Made by a program: the position numbers and the translations under genes
NCBI GenBank assembly: GCA_937877455.1
Contig: CALFIU010000177.1
Location: 65,503-129,502, forward strand
DNA: 64,000 nucleotides
Direction: 5' to 3'
Source of the DNA: an uncultured Bacteroidales bacterium
GTDB lineage: Bacteria; Bacteroidota; Bacteroidia; Bacteroidales; UBA3824
In this document: one piece after another, positions 25,307-34,415 of the stretch
How the letters are laid out: each line of letters opens with the position of its first letter
Position numbering within the stretch: the first letter of the stretch is position 1
Notes under the pieces: model-generated
Database searches by the model: none
Seen by the model: the letters and a program-made list of their open reading frames with translations, nothing else
Told to the model about the DNA's origin: nothing

Positions 25307-26209
25307 ATGAATCAGGAATCATTAATCACCGACGAAATACTTCTTGAGGAACTCAAAAAGCGTATTGTAAGATATAAAACTGCGCTTGATGACCTCAATT
25401 CGCTTAACAAACAGCTTATAGAAGTAAACCAAAAGCTTTCGGAGTCAGAGGCGATGAAAAGCCATTTTATCTCCAACATAACCAACGAAATCATAAATCC
25501 GTTTACGTCTATTCTTGGTCTTGCTAAGAGCATAACCGAGTGTAACGATGAAAGCCCCGAACGTATGAAAAAAATGGCGGCGATGATACATCGTGAGGCG
25601 TTTAATTTGGATTTCCAGTTTAAAAATATATTTGCAGCCGCTGAAATAGAAGCAGGGCAGATTCAGCCTACTATTTCGGTTGTTAATATCGATGAATTAC
25701 TTAGTGGTTTGATAGAACAATATTCTCGCGAAATACAGTTAAAAAGGCTCAAACCGATTCTTGATAAAGTTGGTGACGATGGACAACCTTTGCTTTTTAA
25801 AACAGATAGCGAAAAACTAACGGTTATATTGTCAAATTTGATTAACAATGCTATTAATTTTAATCGTGCAGACAAAACTTTAACCATAAGATACCAACGT
25901 ACCGATGATAACTATTTGAAAATAAGCATAATAGACGAAGGGCTTGGTATATCGCAAGAAAATCAAAAAATAATTTACGATCGTTTCCGTCGTTTGGACA
26001 ATGGTATCAACTCTATAAATCGAGGGCATGGACTTGGCTTGTCAATAAACAAGGCTTATACAGATTTGCTCGAAGGTAAGCTTGATGTAGAAAGCAAAGA
26101 AAATGTTGGTTCGTCGTTTACGGTTACGTTACCAGAAGCACAAGTTCTTAACAACGACTATTCAGAGGAAGGCAACGAGGTTTTCTTCGGCGACGAAGAG
26201 ATTTTTTAA
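25307..26209 (+). CDS. Kinase-like protein with H-box histidine replaced by Asn
   Basis: Soluble 300-residue protein of histidine-kinase architecture: an N-terminal coiled coil (10-50), a HisKA-like helical hairpin (50-115) and a HATPase domain (150-275). The HATPase boxes are intact: LINNAINFNRAD (N box), IIDEGLGIS and GHGLGLSINKAY. The expected phosphoacceptor motif SHE(L/I)RTP reads TNEIINP, with Asn60 in place of histidine (codon AAC). Classical autophosphorylation is therefore not expected. It could be an ATP-switched scaffold, a regulator of CheA, or phosphorylate another protein. It sits between cheR and cheD with short gaps, so it belongs to the operon. Confidence 0.85.
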   Translation: MNQESLITDEILLEELKKRIVRYKTALDDLNSLNKQLIEVNQKLSESEAMKSHFISNITNEIINPFTSILGLAKSITECNDESPERMKKMAAMIHREAFNLDFQFKNIFAAAEIEAGQIQPTISVVNIDELLSGLIEQYSREIQLKRLKPILDKVGDDGQPLLFKTDSEKLTVILSNLINNAINFNRADKTLTIRYQRTDDNYLKISIIDEGLGISQENQKIIYDRFRRLDNGINSINRGHGLGLSINKAYTDLLEGKLDVESKENVGSSFTVTLPEAQVLNNDYSEEGNEVFFGDEEIF

Positions 26210-26231
26210 CCCAAATTAAAATTAAAAGTTT

Positions 26232-26696
26232 ATGACCAGACACTTTTTATATCCGTCCACAATGTTTGCTGCTTCGCAGCCTGCAGAGGTAACTACCATT
26301 TTGGGGTCATGTGTGGCGGTGTGCCTCTGGGACAAATATTTGGGAATTGGTGGCATCAATCATTATATGTTGCCCACTTGGAACGGTATGGAACTCGCGT
26401 CGCCTAAATATGGAAATATTGCTATAGAGCGACTTGTGGAAAAAATGTTGAGTCTCGGTTCGAAAAAAAACAACCTTGTAGCAAAGGTGTTTGGTGGGGG
26501 CGAGGTTATTTCTGCTACAACACCAGTTATGCATATTGGAGAGCGTAATATAATGGTGGCGGAGGAGATGCTTGATGAGTATAACATTCCCATTATAAGT
26601 AGAAGTACTGGAGGAAAAAACGGTAGAAAAATTATTTTCAACACTCACACGGGCGAGGTGTTGCATGGTTTTATAAAAAACAGCATGAACAAATAA
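26232..26696 (+). CDS. cheD: Chemoreceptor glutamine deamidase CheD
   Basis: Deamidates receptor glutamines and often serves as a CheC partner. The 154-residue protein shows the catalytic Cys in TTILGSCVAVCLWD and the His in GGINHYMLP, with KVFGGGEVI and ISRSTGGKNGRKIIFNTHTGEV later in the fold. No cheC or cheX gene is present in this window. It lies 22 bases after the kinase-like gene and 13 bases before cheB. Confidence 0.94.
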   Translation: MTRHFLYPSTMFAASQPAEVTTILGSCVAVCLWDKYLGIGGINHYMLPTWNGMELASPKYGNIAIERLVEKMLSLGSKKNNLVAKVFGGGEVISATTPVMHIGERNIMVAEEMLDEYNIPIISRSTGGKNGRKIIFNTHTGEVLHGFIKNSMNK

Positions 26697-26709
26697 TAAA
26701 AACTTAATC

Positions 26710-27786
26710 ATGACTTTCGATAACAAGATAAGAGTTTTAATCGTAGACGATTCAGCGGTGGTAAGGCAGACGTTGTCGTCAATATTGGAAACTGACCCTG
26801 AGATTGAGATTATGGGTACTGCTAATGATCCATATATAGCGGCCAAGAAAATACAGAACGAAGTACCTGATGTTATTACTCTTGATGTTGAGATGCCACG
26901 CATGGATGGTATTACATTTTTGCGCAAAATTATGACTCAGCATCCTATTCCAGTGGTAATTATTTCATCGCTTACAGAAGAAGGTAGCCAAACAGCAATC
27001 AAAGCTCTTGAGTATGGTGCTGTAGAAGTTATTGCAAAACCAAGGATGGATACACGTCAGTTTATTGAGGATTCTAAGATACGTCTTTGTGAGGCAGTTA
27101 AGGCTGCTGCTGCAGCTAAATTGCGTAAAGCAACTCCTACATCGCACATGAAAGTTGAACCAAAACTTTCGGCCGATGCTGTAATATCAAAAGCTCCAGT
27201 AGAAACCAGTATGATAAAAACAACAGAAACAGTGATTGCTGTTGGAGCTTCAACTGGTGGAACGGAGGCATTGAGGGTTTTTCTTGAGGCTATGCCTATT
27301 GATTGTCCGGGTATTGTTATTGTTCAACACATGCCAGAAAATTTTACACGTTCGTTTGCAAATAGGTTAAATGAATTGTGCAAAATATCTGTAAAGGAAG
27401 CAGAGAATGGCGATAGTGTTTTGCGTGGACATGCTCTCATAGCTCCTGGTAACAAACATACTTTACTTAAACGTAGTGGTGCAAAATATTACGTAGAGGT
27501 TAAAGATGGTCCGCTTGTAAATCGACATAGACCTTCTGTTGACGTGCTATTTAGAAGTACTGCGCGCTATGCTGGTAGTAATGCTATAGGTATTATAATG
27601 ACAGGCATGGGCGACGATGGAGCCAAGGGCTTGTTGGAGATGAAAGAAGCAGGTGCCAAAACTGCAGCTCAAGATGAGGAAACATGTGTTGTTTACGGTA
27701 TGCCTAAAGAGGCAGTAAAACTTGGAGCAGCAGACAAGGTTTTGCCACTTGAACAATTGGCACAATTTGCTGTAAAACCATTTTAA
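26710..27786 (+). CDS. cheB: Receptor methylesterase CheB
   Basis: Phosphorylation-activated methylesterase opposing CheR. An N-terminal receiver domain (Asp13-Asp14, acceptor Asp59 in ITLDVEMPRMDG, Lys in VIAKPRMD) is joined by a linker to the esterase domain. The catalytic triad motifs are VGASTGGTEALR (Ser), VIVQHMPENFT (His) and MTGMGDDGAKGL (Asp). The 358-residue length is normal. Confidence 0.96.
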   Translation: MTFDNKIRVLIVDDSAVVRQTLSSILETDPEIEIMGTANDPYIAAKKIQNEVPDVITLDVEMPRMDGITFLRKIMTQHPIPVVIISSLTEEGSQTAIKALEYGAVEVIAKPRMDTRQFIEDSKIRLCEAVKAAAAAKLRKATPTSHMKVEPKLSADAVISKAPVETSMIKTTETVIAVGASTGGTEALRVFLEAMPIDCPGIVIVQHMPENFTRSFANRLNELCKISVKEAENGDSVLRGHALIAPGNKHTLLKRSGAKYYVEVKDGPLVNRHRPSVDVLFRSTARYAGSNAIGIIMTGMGDDGAKGLLEMKEAGAKTAAQDEETCVVYGMPKEAVKLGAADKVLPLEQLAQFAVKPF

Positions 27787-27838
27787 TCTAACAAAAGTTG
27801 GTATTTAAACAGAATAAACTTTAACCAAAATATTAAGT

Positions 27839-28222
27839 ATGGAAAAGAGAACATTTCTTATAGCCGATGATATATTTACAAATCAGTTTTTACTTGAAGC
27901 CATCTTGGAAGACGATTTAAAACTTGATTGTAATTGTCGTATGGTGCAAAATGGAAAGGCTGCGCTTGATGTGCTTAAAAGTGAGAAAGTTGATATGGTG
28001 TTTATGGACATTGAGATGCCTATTATGAATGGGTTGGAGGCAACCTCTGTAATAAAAGCAGAAGATTCTCCATATAAAAATATTCCAGTTATTGCACTTA
28101 CGGCACACAACTTGGAAGAGTTTAAAGAAATGTTCGGCAATACTCCGTTTGACTCAATTTTGGAAAAACCATATTCGGTGGAAAGAATTACAGAATTATT
28201 GACGGAATTTAATTTTGTTTAA
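27839..28222 (+). CDS. Stand-alone receiver-domain protein in the che operon
   Basis: Single receiver domain (127 residues). The acidic pair (ADD, residues 9-11), phosphoacceptor aspartate in MVFMDIEMPIMNG, switch threonine in IALTAHN and the lysine in ILEKPYSV are present, so it should be phosphorylatable. It differs from CheY at 21418 and looks more like the receivers attached to hybrid kinases. It may be a phosphate sink, a second CheY, or a partner of the GAF/PAS protein encoded next. Confidence 0.85.
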   Translation: MEKRTFLIADDIFTNQFLLEAILEDDLKLDCNCRMVQNGKAALDVLKSEKVDMVFMDIEMPIMNGLEATSVIKAEDSPYKNIPVIALTAHNLEEFKEMFGNTPFDSILEKPYSVERITELLTEFNFV

Positions 28223-28299
28223 AGCCGAAAATTTATTACGTTTGTATGTTTTTTCCGAAAGGCACTTTTTGGTGGGCTTGGAAGTAAATTTTCAGCATT

Positions 28300-30585
28300 A
28301 TGAAAAGAAAATCGCAAAATAACGTCGCTTATTCTTATTCCGTATTAGGATTTCTAATCGGGGTGGGATTGTTGGCAATTATCATATTCTTAGGAATGGT
28401 GATACAAAATCGTCCTATATCATTCGACTTATTAGTTGAAATGTTTAGGGAAAATCCTACCTTTTGGGTCAACTTGTTGATACCAACTATTTTTGCTGTG
28501 TTTGGGTATTATATCGGCAACGAGCAGTTGAAAAAAACTTCCGATTTGCAAAGTGATATTGATAGTGAACAGCGTAAGTCGAGACAGATATTTGATTTTG
28601 TAGAGAAACTTCGTGCGGGGCAAACCGATGTACAATATGAATTACAAGAGGAAGGTGACGAAATTGGCAAGGCTCTTGTAAACCTTCGTGATGAGCTTAA
28701 ACGAAGCAAAGAGGAAGAAGATTCTCGTAAAAAGGAAGACGAACAGCGACATTGGATTACTGAAGGATTAGCAAAATTTGGTGCTATTTTGCGAGAAAAC
28801 ATTGATGACCTTGGAAAACTATCTAACGAGGTGATAATGAACCTTGTAAAATATATTGATGCTCAGCAAGCAGGTTTTTTCATACTTGTAGAAGAGAATG
28901 GAAAAAAATATTTCAATATGAGTGCTTCTTATGCTTATGGCAGAAAAAAATATCCAGACAAACAGATTGAATGGGGAGAAGGTCTTGTTGGGGCTTGTGC
29001 ATTGGAGCAAAAAACCATTTTTATAAAAGAAACAAAAGAGGATTATGTAAAAATTACATCTGGTTTAGGAAAAGCAAATCCAAGAAGTTTGGTTATTGTG
29101 CCTCTTAAATCTAACGATGAAATTTATGGTGTGTTGGAAATTGCCTCATTTATAAAATATCAAGATTACCAAATTGAATTTATAGAACGTGTGGCTGAAT
29201 CTATTGCCTCTACAATATCAAACGTAAATATTAATATGCGAACGGCTAAACTCCTTGAAGAATCACAACATCAGGGAGAAGTGATGGCGCGTCAAGAAGA
29301 GGATATGCGCAAAAACATGGAGGCACTAAAACACATGCAGATAGAAGCCGCTAAGCAGAGTGAACAATTTATTAGTTTTACTAACTCTGTAAATCATACC
29401 ATGATTCGTGCAGAATATAATGTTGAAGGATATTTGCTTTATGCCAACTCTAAGTTTCTTAATAAACTTGGATATTCAAGTGCCGCAGAGATAGAAAACA
29501 AACATATTTCAATGTTTATCAGCGACAAAGATAAGGTTTGGTTTAATGAATTGTGGCAAAATCTTGCAGCTGGTGGTAAGCATTTTGAGGGCGACATGAA
29601 ACATGTTACCAAGCAAAAAACAGATGTTTGGACAATGGCTACTTATGTTAGTGTGCGTGATCATAGCCGTAAACCAATCAAAATTTTGTTCCTTGGTATT
29701 GATATAACCGAAAGTAAGAAACAAAATCTTGACTATAAGGGACAGATAGATGCATTGAACCGTTCTACTATGAAAGCAGAATATGGACCTGATGGACGTG
29801 TGTTGGAAATGAATCATAAACTTGTAGAGATTTTGCAATTTACGCCAGAAGAACTTCATAAACGTACTATATTCAACTTTTTGACGGCTTCTGATTTGGA
29901 CAATTTTAAGTTAACATGGAAAAATATTATAAAAGGGGTTCCTTTTGAAGGTCGGCACAAATGGTTTACAAAAACAGGAGAGGAACGTTGGTTTCAAGGT
30001 ACTTATACTGTTGTGCATGATATGTATGGAGAACCTGCAAAAATTGTGTTCATCGGTAATGACATAACTGAACAAATACGAATTGAGGAGAAAAACCGAG
30101 AACAAAATACTATTCTTCGTGAGCAAGAACAGAAGTTATCGCAAAGTAAGGTTGAACTAAGCAAGAAACTTAAAGAAACGCGTGAAGAAATGAAGTTGCA
30201 GTTTAAAGAAATTGAAACTGTAAAGATGCTTAATGATAAAACGCTTGAAGGTATGCTTGATGCTGTTGTTACCATTAATCAAGACAATAGGATTCAACTT
30301 TTCAATCGTGCTGCCGAAGAGCTTTGGGGAATACAAAGAGAAGAAGTTATGAATCGCGAGATTTCTACGTTGTTACCAACCGAAAATGTAAACCGCAACG
30401 ATAATTATCTTGGTAATTATTTCCGTGCGAAGGATGATACTTTGGTTTCAAAACGTACCGAGGTATTTATTCTTGATAAATTTGACAAAAAAATCAATGT
30501 GCTTGCTACATTATCGGAAGCATCTATTGGTGAGCGTTATACTTTAACCGCATTTATCCAAAAAATTGAAGTGGAATTGTTTTAA
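28300..30585 (+). CDS. Membrane GAF-PAS multi-sensor protein without an output domain
   Basis: 761 residues. Two membrane segments (about 14-36 and 55-71) with a short loop are followed by a coiled coil, a GAF domain (about 170-310, GFFILVEENGKKYF, GEGLVGACALEQ and LKSNDEIYGVLEIASF), and three PAS domains (about 365-480, 490-600 and 645-755). The first two PAS domains have PAC-like ends (FLGIDITESKKQ and FIGNDITEQIRI). No kinase, MCP, GGDEF, EAL or phosphatase domain follows: the protein ends after the last PAS. It may sense a signal and act on the che proteins by contact. It is the last gene of the operon. Confidence 0.85.
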   Translation: MKRKSQNNVAYSYSVLGFLIGVGLLAIIIFLGMVIQNRPISFDLLVEMFRENPTFWVNLLIPTIFAVFGYYIGNEQLKKTSDLQSDIDSEQRKSRQIFDFVEKLRAGQTDVQYELQEEGDEIGKALVNLRDELKRSKEEEDSRKKEDEQRHWITEGLAKFGAILRENIDDLGKLSNEVIMNLVKYIDAQQAGFFILVEENGKKYFNMSASYAYGRKKYPDKQIEWGEGLVGACALEQKTIFIKETKEDYVKITSGLGKANPRSLVIVPLKSNDEIYGVLEIASFIKYQDYQIEFIERVAESIASTISNVNINMRTAKLLEESQHQGEVMARQEEDMRKNMEALKHMQIEAAKQSEQFISFTNSVNHTMIRAEYNVEGYLLYANSKFLNKLGYSSAAEIENKHISMFISDKDKVWFNELWQNLAAGGKHFEGDMKHVTKQKTDVWTMATYVSVRDHSRKPIKILFLGIDITESKKQNLDYKGQIDALNRSTMKAEYGPDGRVLEMNHKLVEILQFTPEELHKRTIFNFLTASDLDNFKLTWKNIIKGVPFEGRHKWFTKTGEERWFQGTYTVVHDMYGEPAKIVFIGNDITEQIRIEEKNREQNTILREQEQKLSQSKVELSKKLKETREEMKLQFKEIETVKMLNDKTLEGMLDAVVTINQDNRIQLFNRAAEELWGIQREEVMNREISTLLPTENVNRNDNYLGNYFRAKDDTLVSKRTEVFILDKFDKKINVLATLSEASIGERYTLTAFIQKIEVELF

Positions 30586-30605
30586 TTTATTTTTTCTTTC
30601 TATCC

Positions 30606-30634
30606 AAGGGGTTGCATTTTTTGCAACCCTTTTT
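30606..30634 (+). terminator. Terminator of the che operon
   Basis: GGGTTGCA pairs with TGCAACCC around a 5-base loop, followed by five T. It lies 20 bases after the GAF/PAS gene. Confidence 0.85.
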
Positions 30635-30658
30635 GGTTTTATTTAATAATATTTTATT

Positions 30659-31522
30659 ATGTTGCTTTCTAATTTGTATATTCATTTAAAAGAACTATTG
30701 TTGGAAAAATTTTCTATGCAAGAATCAAAAATTCTTGTTGACAGAGTTTTTTTGTTAAAAAAAAATTATTCAAAAACAGATTTAGTTTTAAAATCAAACG
30801 AAAATATTACACAAATTGAATTTATTGAGTTTGAAAAAATAGTTGCTCGTTTAAAAACTGATGAACCTATTGAATATATTTTTAATAATTCTCAATTCCT
30901 TGATTTACAATTATTTGTTGATAATAGCACACTTATTCCACGTCCTGAAACTGAAGAACTTGTTTTAAAAATTTCTGATTATTTAAATTCAACTATTTCA
31001 CAAAAAATAAAAATAATTGATATTGGTACAGGTAGTGGGTGTATTCCTGTTTATTTGGCATCGAAGTTTAAAGATGCTCAGGTTTTTGCTTGCGATATTT
31101 CTGTTAATGCTTTGAATGTTGCAAAAAAAAATGCAGAGCATTATAATTTGGATATTAACTTTTTTTTATTGGATGTGCTTGAATATGAAAAATTTACTAT
31201 TCCTGAATATTGTTTTGATATTATTGTATCAAATCCGCCTTATGTTATGAATAGCGAAAAAAAAATGATGAAAAATAATGTTCTTGATTATGAACCTTAT
31301 TCAGCTCTTTTTGTTGATGACAATAATCCTTTGATTTTTTATAAAAAAATTTGTGATTTTTCAAAGAAATACCTCGTGTGTGGCGGAAAAATTTTTTTTG
31401 AGATAAATGAAAAATTTGGTCATCAGATAGAATTGCTTATGAAAGAATTAGGTTTTAATTGTATTAAAATTTATAAAGATTATTTTCAAAAAGACCGTAT
31501 TGTTGAAGCTGTTAAAATTTGA
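30659..31522 (+). CDS. prmC: Release-factor glutamine methyltransferase PrmC/HemK
   Basis: Methylates the GGQ glutamine of peptide-chain release factors. Class I AdoMet methyltransferase: LIPRPETEELV (linker motif), IIDIGTGSGCIPVYLAS (AdoMet motif I), FACDISVNALNVAKKN (motif II) and the catalytic NPPY in IIVSNPPYVMN. The length (287) is standard. Codon use here is more AT-rich than in neighbouring genes (many TTT, ATT, AAA and runs of A or T). It starts 74 bases after the che operon stop and after a terminator, so it is a separate unit. Confidence 0.93.
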   Translation: MLLSNLYIHLKELLLEKFSMQESKILVDRVFLLKKNYSKTDLVLKSNENITQIEFIEFEKIVARLKTDEPIEYIFNNSQFLDLQLFVDNSTLIPRPETEELVLKISDYLNSTISQKIKIIDIGTGSGCIPVYLASKFKDAQVFACDISVNALNVAKKNAEHYNLDINFFLLDVLEYEKFTIPEYCFDIIVSNPPYVMNSEKKMMKNNVLDYEPYSALFVDDNNPLIFYKKICDFSKKYLVCGGKIFFEINEKFGHQIELLMKELGFNCIKIYKDYFQKDRIVEAVKI

Positions 31523-31573
31523 TTTTTTTTGTATCGAATTTTTTTGTTTATATTTGCAAAAAAAAGAATAAGC

Positions 31574-32086
31574 ATGGCATCAAATTTAAAAAATCTTTCA
31601 GATTTTGGTTCGGCGCAAATTCCCGACGGCAACGGCATGAAAATAGGAGTTGTTGTGGCGCAGTGGAACGAGGAAATAACTTCAGCACTCTGCAAGGGTT
31701 GCATAGATACTTTGAAAAAGTATAATGTAAACGAAAACGATATTGTAAAAGTTAATGTTCCAGGTACTTTTGAACTTACCCTTGGCGCACAGCATCTTTT
31801 GGAATATACCGATGTGGATGCGGTAATTGTTTTGGGATGTGTAATACAAGGCGATACGCGCCATTTTGATTTTATTTGCAACGGTGTTACTCAAGGCATT
31901 ACGCAACTTAATATTAAATATAACCTTCCAGTTATTTTTGGTGTGCTTACAACTAACGATTTGCAACAAGCAAAAGATCGTAGTGGTGGAAAACTTGGCA
32001 ATAAAGGTGATGAAGCTGCTGTTACGGCTTTGCAAATGGTGGCTTTGCAAAACAAATTAGAACAAAATTACACCAATTCTATTTAA
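31574..32086 (+). CDS. ribH: 6,7-dimethyl-8-ribityllumazine synthase
   Basis: Penultimate step of riboflavin synthesis, forming the lumazine from the ribityl-amino-uracil and dihydroxybutanone phosphate; usually assembles into pentamers or 60-mer capsids. Start at ATG 31574 (MASNLKNLSDFG, 170 residues); the frame extends to 31529 but that part is upstream sequence. Motifs: VVAQWNEEIT, VNVPGTFELTLGAQHLL, and VIVLGCVIQGDTRHFDFI with the catalytic histidine. No other rib genes are adjacent. Confidence 0.95.
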   Translation: MASNLKNLSDFGSAQIPDGNGMKIGVVVAQWNEEITSALCKGCIDTLKKYNVNENDIVKVNVPGTFELTLGAQHLLEYTDVDAVIVLGCVIQGDTRHFDFICNGVTQGITQLNIKYNLPVIFGVLTTNDLQQAKDRSGGKLGNKGDEAAVTALQMVALQNKLEQNYTNSI

Positions 32087-32118
32087 AGCAATTTTTTGAA
32101 TTTTTGCAATATAAAAAA

Positions 32119-32156
32119 TAAAACGCTATTGTTATTTACAATGGCGTTTTATTTTT
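32119..32156 (+). terminator. Terminator after ribH
   Basis: AAAACGCTATTGT pairs with ACAATGGCGTTTT (one wobble), with T-rich sequence after. It lies about 35 bases after the ribH stop. Confidence 0.8.
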
Positions 32157-32243
32157 TTATAATCGTCTAATATACTAATTTCCTTTACCTACCTTTTATT
32201 TTGTTTGCCGCTATATTAAAACAATTTTTCTGCAAGTATAATA

Positions 32244-32304
32244 AAAAATCACCAATACTACCGTCAAACTCGAATTTTTGGGAGATTTGGTGGTAGTATC
32301 GGTG
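32244..32304 (-). terminator. Terminator of the GH43 gene
   Basis: CACCAATACTACC (32250-32262) and GGTAGTATCGGTG (32292-32304) pair at 12 of 13 positions plus a wobble; on the minus strand a T6 run follows. It lies 54 bases after the GH43 stop. Confidence 0.65.
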
Positions 32305-32357
32305 TTTATGCTGCCAATTCTATTTTTAGAGATTAGCCGATAGTATCGCGAAAGGGG

Positions 32358-34175
32358 TTATTCAACTTTTTTACCCCAAAAAGTGAAGTCCATTTGCTTG
32401 TGGAAACCAGCAAAAACCAATGTAGATTCTCTTTTCTTTTCCCAATCACGCTCGCGACCCACAACAAGAACTACGGATGTTTGGTTTTTATAATCGCTCG
32501 GATTGGTAAATTCGATTGTTAGATAGTTATTGGTTGGATCAAATGACCATTTACCCTCCACAGCACCTGTTACGTTGCCATCTGAGGTGAGTTCCATGTC
32601 TTGTGCCACCTGTTGAGCAGTATATTTACTGTCAACAAATCTTGTACTTGGATATCCCATCTTTATTACCTCATAATTACCTGCAATTTCATCTTTTGAG
32701 ATTGCTGTTTGTGGCACATTGGCAAATCTTTCTGGTGATGCTATTGGCCAAAGGTCGTTAAGGTCGTCAGCAGTAGAAGGACACCAGAATATTTTTCTTA
32801 CACCACCCATCATTACTGCATTTGGAGCATTGCCTCCTGCAGTTGATGGTAATCTTTGTTGCGACATATAAAACCAGTCTTGGGTTTCTACGTTTTGGAA
32901 CACTCCGCAGTGCGAGATACCCACCCAACCATTTCCGTCCTTAAACTTATAAGGGTGTGTTACAATTGGAAATACATTATTGCCTTGTATGCCATTGGTA
33001 ACTTCTACATCTCTTGAGGTGTAGTATGGACCATCAGGATTTTTTGATCTAACAACCCTTGTATTGTATTCCTCGGCGAGTCCGTCCCATGCCATAAACA
33101 TATAATAGTAGCCGTCTTTTTCGTTGTAAATAATTTCTGGACCTTCTGATCCCTGCCAACGCGACCAATATCCAGAAGCAACTCTTGTCCAAATACGTTT
33201 TCCATATTTTGCTTCCAAGGCTGATTTGCTGTCCGCCCACGGAACTCCAACTGGATTTAGAGCTTTGCCTGTTTCTGGGTTGATTTGTAAAGCTGCAAAT
33301 CCACTATGCCATGAGCCGTAAATTAGCCAATGTTCACCACTGGGGGTTGTAATGTATGTTGGATCAATGCCATTGTAGAAACAGTAAGTGTTGCCCCAAT
33401 CGCCACTAACAATGTTTTGCCATGCATCCCTGCCTTTGTCTGATGACGAGCATGCTACAAAACCTTTGTCGTACCATACATCGTTTTCTGGGTCTGTGGA
33501 TTCACACATACCGATAAATGCCCATACACAAGGAGAATTATCATCTGCGTTTTTGCCAGTTTTGATGTGGATATAATCGCAAACGATACAATAGTACATT
33601 CGTAGTTTGCCATCGACAACTCTGACTACAGGAGCCCAATAACCAAAGGCATCATTGCCGTTGTCTTTGATGTCATTATAGGTAACAGTTCCGTCTAACC
33701 CCATTTGAGCACGGAAACTATTGATAGAGTCTAATACCCATGATGGTGCAATATCGAATGGTCCGCCTACCCATCCCCAGTTTACAAGGTCTTTTGAACG
33801 TTTACCTTGAAAATGCTTGCCATGTGGTGCGCTAAGTGCAGCGTTTCCATAAGAGGCATCTGTGCCATACATATAGTAGTAGCCATTGTAATAAGCAACC
33901 GATGGGTCATGGCAATTGGCGAGATTCCAAGAATCTTTGTTAGCCCAACTTGAAATCGAGCGATAATCGTCGTTTTTAGTTTGTCCGTCAGTTCCTATTG
34001 CACCCGGAGCAACTGTAACTGAAAGTGTAGCCGATTGTTCATCTTCGTTAGTTGGTGTTCCGGTGTTGGTTGTTGTCGGCAAGGCGGTAGTACTTCCTTT
34101 TTCATCGTCCTTACAGGATGGCAATATAGCCATTGCTGCTGCCAACAAAGGTAAAATCAAATTTAATTTTTTCAT
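32358..34175 (-). CDS. Lipoprotein glycoside hydrolase family 43 (arabinanase-like)
   Basis: Surface or periplasmic lipoprotein of family GH43, probably cutting alpha-1,5-arabinan or arabinoside side chains. A lipoprotein signal ends at Cys21 (ILPSCKDD) and is followed by a Thr/Ser-rich linker. The five-bladed beta-propeller shows catalytic acids in CHDPSVAYYNGYYYMYG (Asp base), GIDPTYI (Asp) and SEGPEIIYN (Glu acid), and blade motifs WAPVVRVVDGKLRMYYC and HWLIYGSWHSG. A C-terminal beta domain (from about residue 510) ends the 605-residue protein. There are no SusC/SusD genes beside it. Confidence 0.9.
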   Translation of the reverse strand: MKKLNLILPLLAAAMAILPSCKDDEKGSTTALPTTTNTGTPTNEDEQSATLSVTVAPGAIGTDGQTKNDDYRSISSWANKDSWNLANCHDPSVAYYNGYYYMYGTDASYGNAALSAPHGKHFQGKRSKDLVNWGWVGGPFDIAPSWVLDSINSFRAQMGLDGTVTYNDIKDNGNDAFGYWAPVVRVVDGKLRMYYCIVCDYIHIKTGKNADDNSPCVWAFIGMCESTDPENDVWYDKGFVACSSSDKGRDAWQNIVSGDWGNTYCFYNGIDPTYITTPSGEHWLIYGSWHSGFAALQINPETGKALNPVGVPWADSKSALEAKYGKRIWTRVASGYWSRWQGSEGPEIIYNEKDGYYYMFMAWDGLAEEYNTRVVRSKNPDGPYYTSRDVEVTNGIQGNNVFPIVTHPYKFKDGNGWVGISHCGVFQNVETQDWFYMSQQRLPSTAGGNAPNAVMMGGVRKIFWCPSTADDLNDLWPIASPERFANVPQTAISKDEIAGNYEVIKMGYPSTRFVDSKYTAQQVAQDMELTSDGNVTGAVEGKWSFDPTNNYLTIEFTNPSDYKNQTSVVLVVGRERDWEKKRESTLVFAGFHKQMDFTFWGKKVE

Positions 34176-34248
34176 ATTTTTTGTTTTAAAAATTAGTAGT
34201 TATGCAAATTTGGCTCTAAATGATTGAGTATGGGTGGACAAATTAACA

Positions 34249-34256
34249 CAAAAGTA
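34249..34256 (-). promoter_or_regulatory. -7 promoter element for the GH43 gene
   Basis: Minus-strand TACTTTTG matches TAnnTTTG, about 75 bases upstream of the GH43 start. The -33 element is not convincing. Confidence 0.35.
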
Positions 34257-34330
34257 GGACAAAAATATTTATACACCGTTAAGCAGTATTTTGCTCCGTG
34301 TATGTTGGTTAATTGCATTTACATGGTATA

Positions 34331-34397
34331 AAAAAACTATCTAAAAAAGTTGGCTATTTTAGGTAATTTTAGTCGCAACTTTTTTAGATAGTTTTTT
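34331..34397 (-). terminator. Terminator with a perfect 22-bp stem
   Basis: A 22-base arm at 34331-34352 (AAAAAACTATCTAAAAAAG then TTG) is perfectly repeated in inverse at 34376-34397, with a 23-base loop. The leftward LRR gene ends at 34416, so it probably terminates that gene. The arm is unusually long for a terminator. Confidence 0.7.
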
Positions 34398-34415
34398 GTT
34401 GTGTAAAACAACAAC

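Noticed and set aside
26307..26927. 206-residue minus-strand frame across cheD and cheB
   Set aside because: Covers two well-supported genes on the opposite strand and their junction; no family features.
34331..34397. Long perfect stem considered as a mobile-element end
   Set aside because: No transposase, no target duplication, and the position just after the LRR gene fits a terminator.
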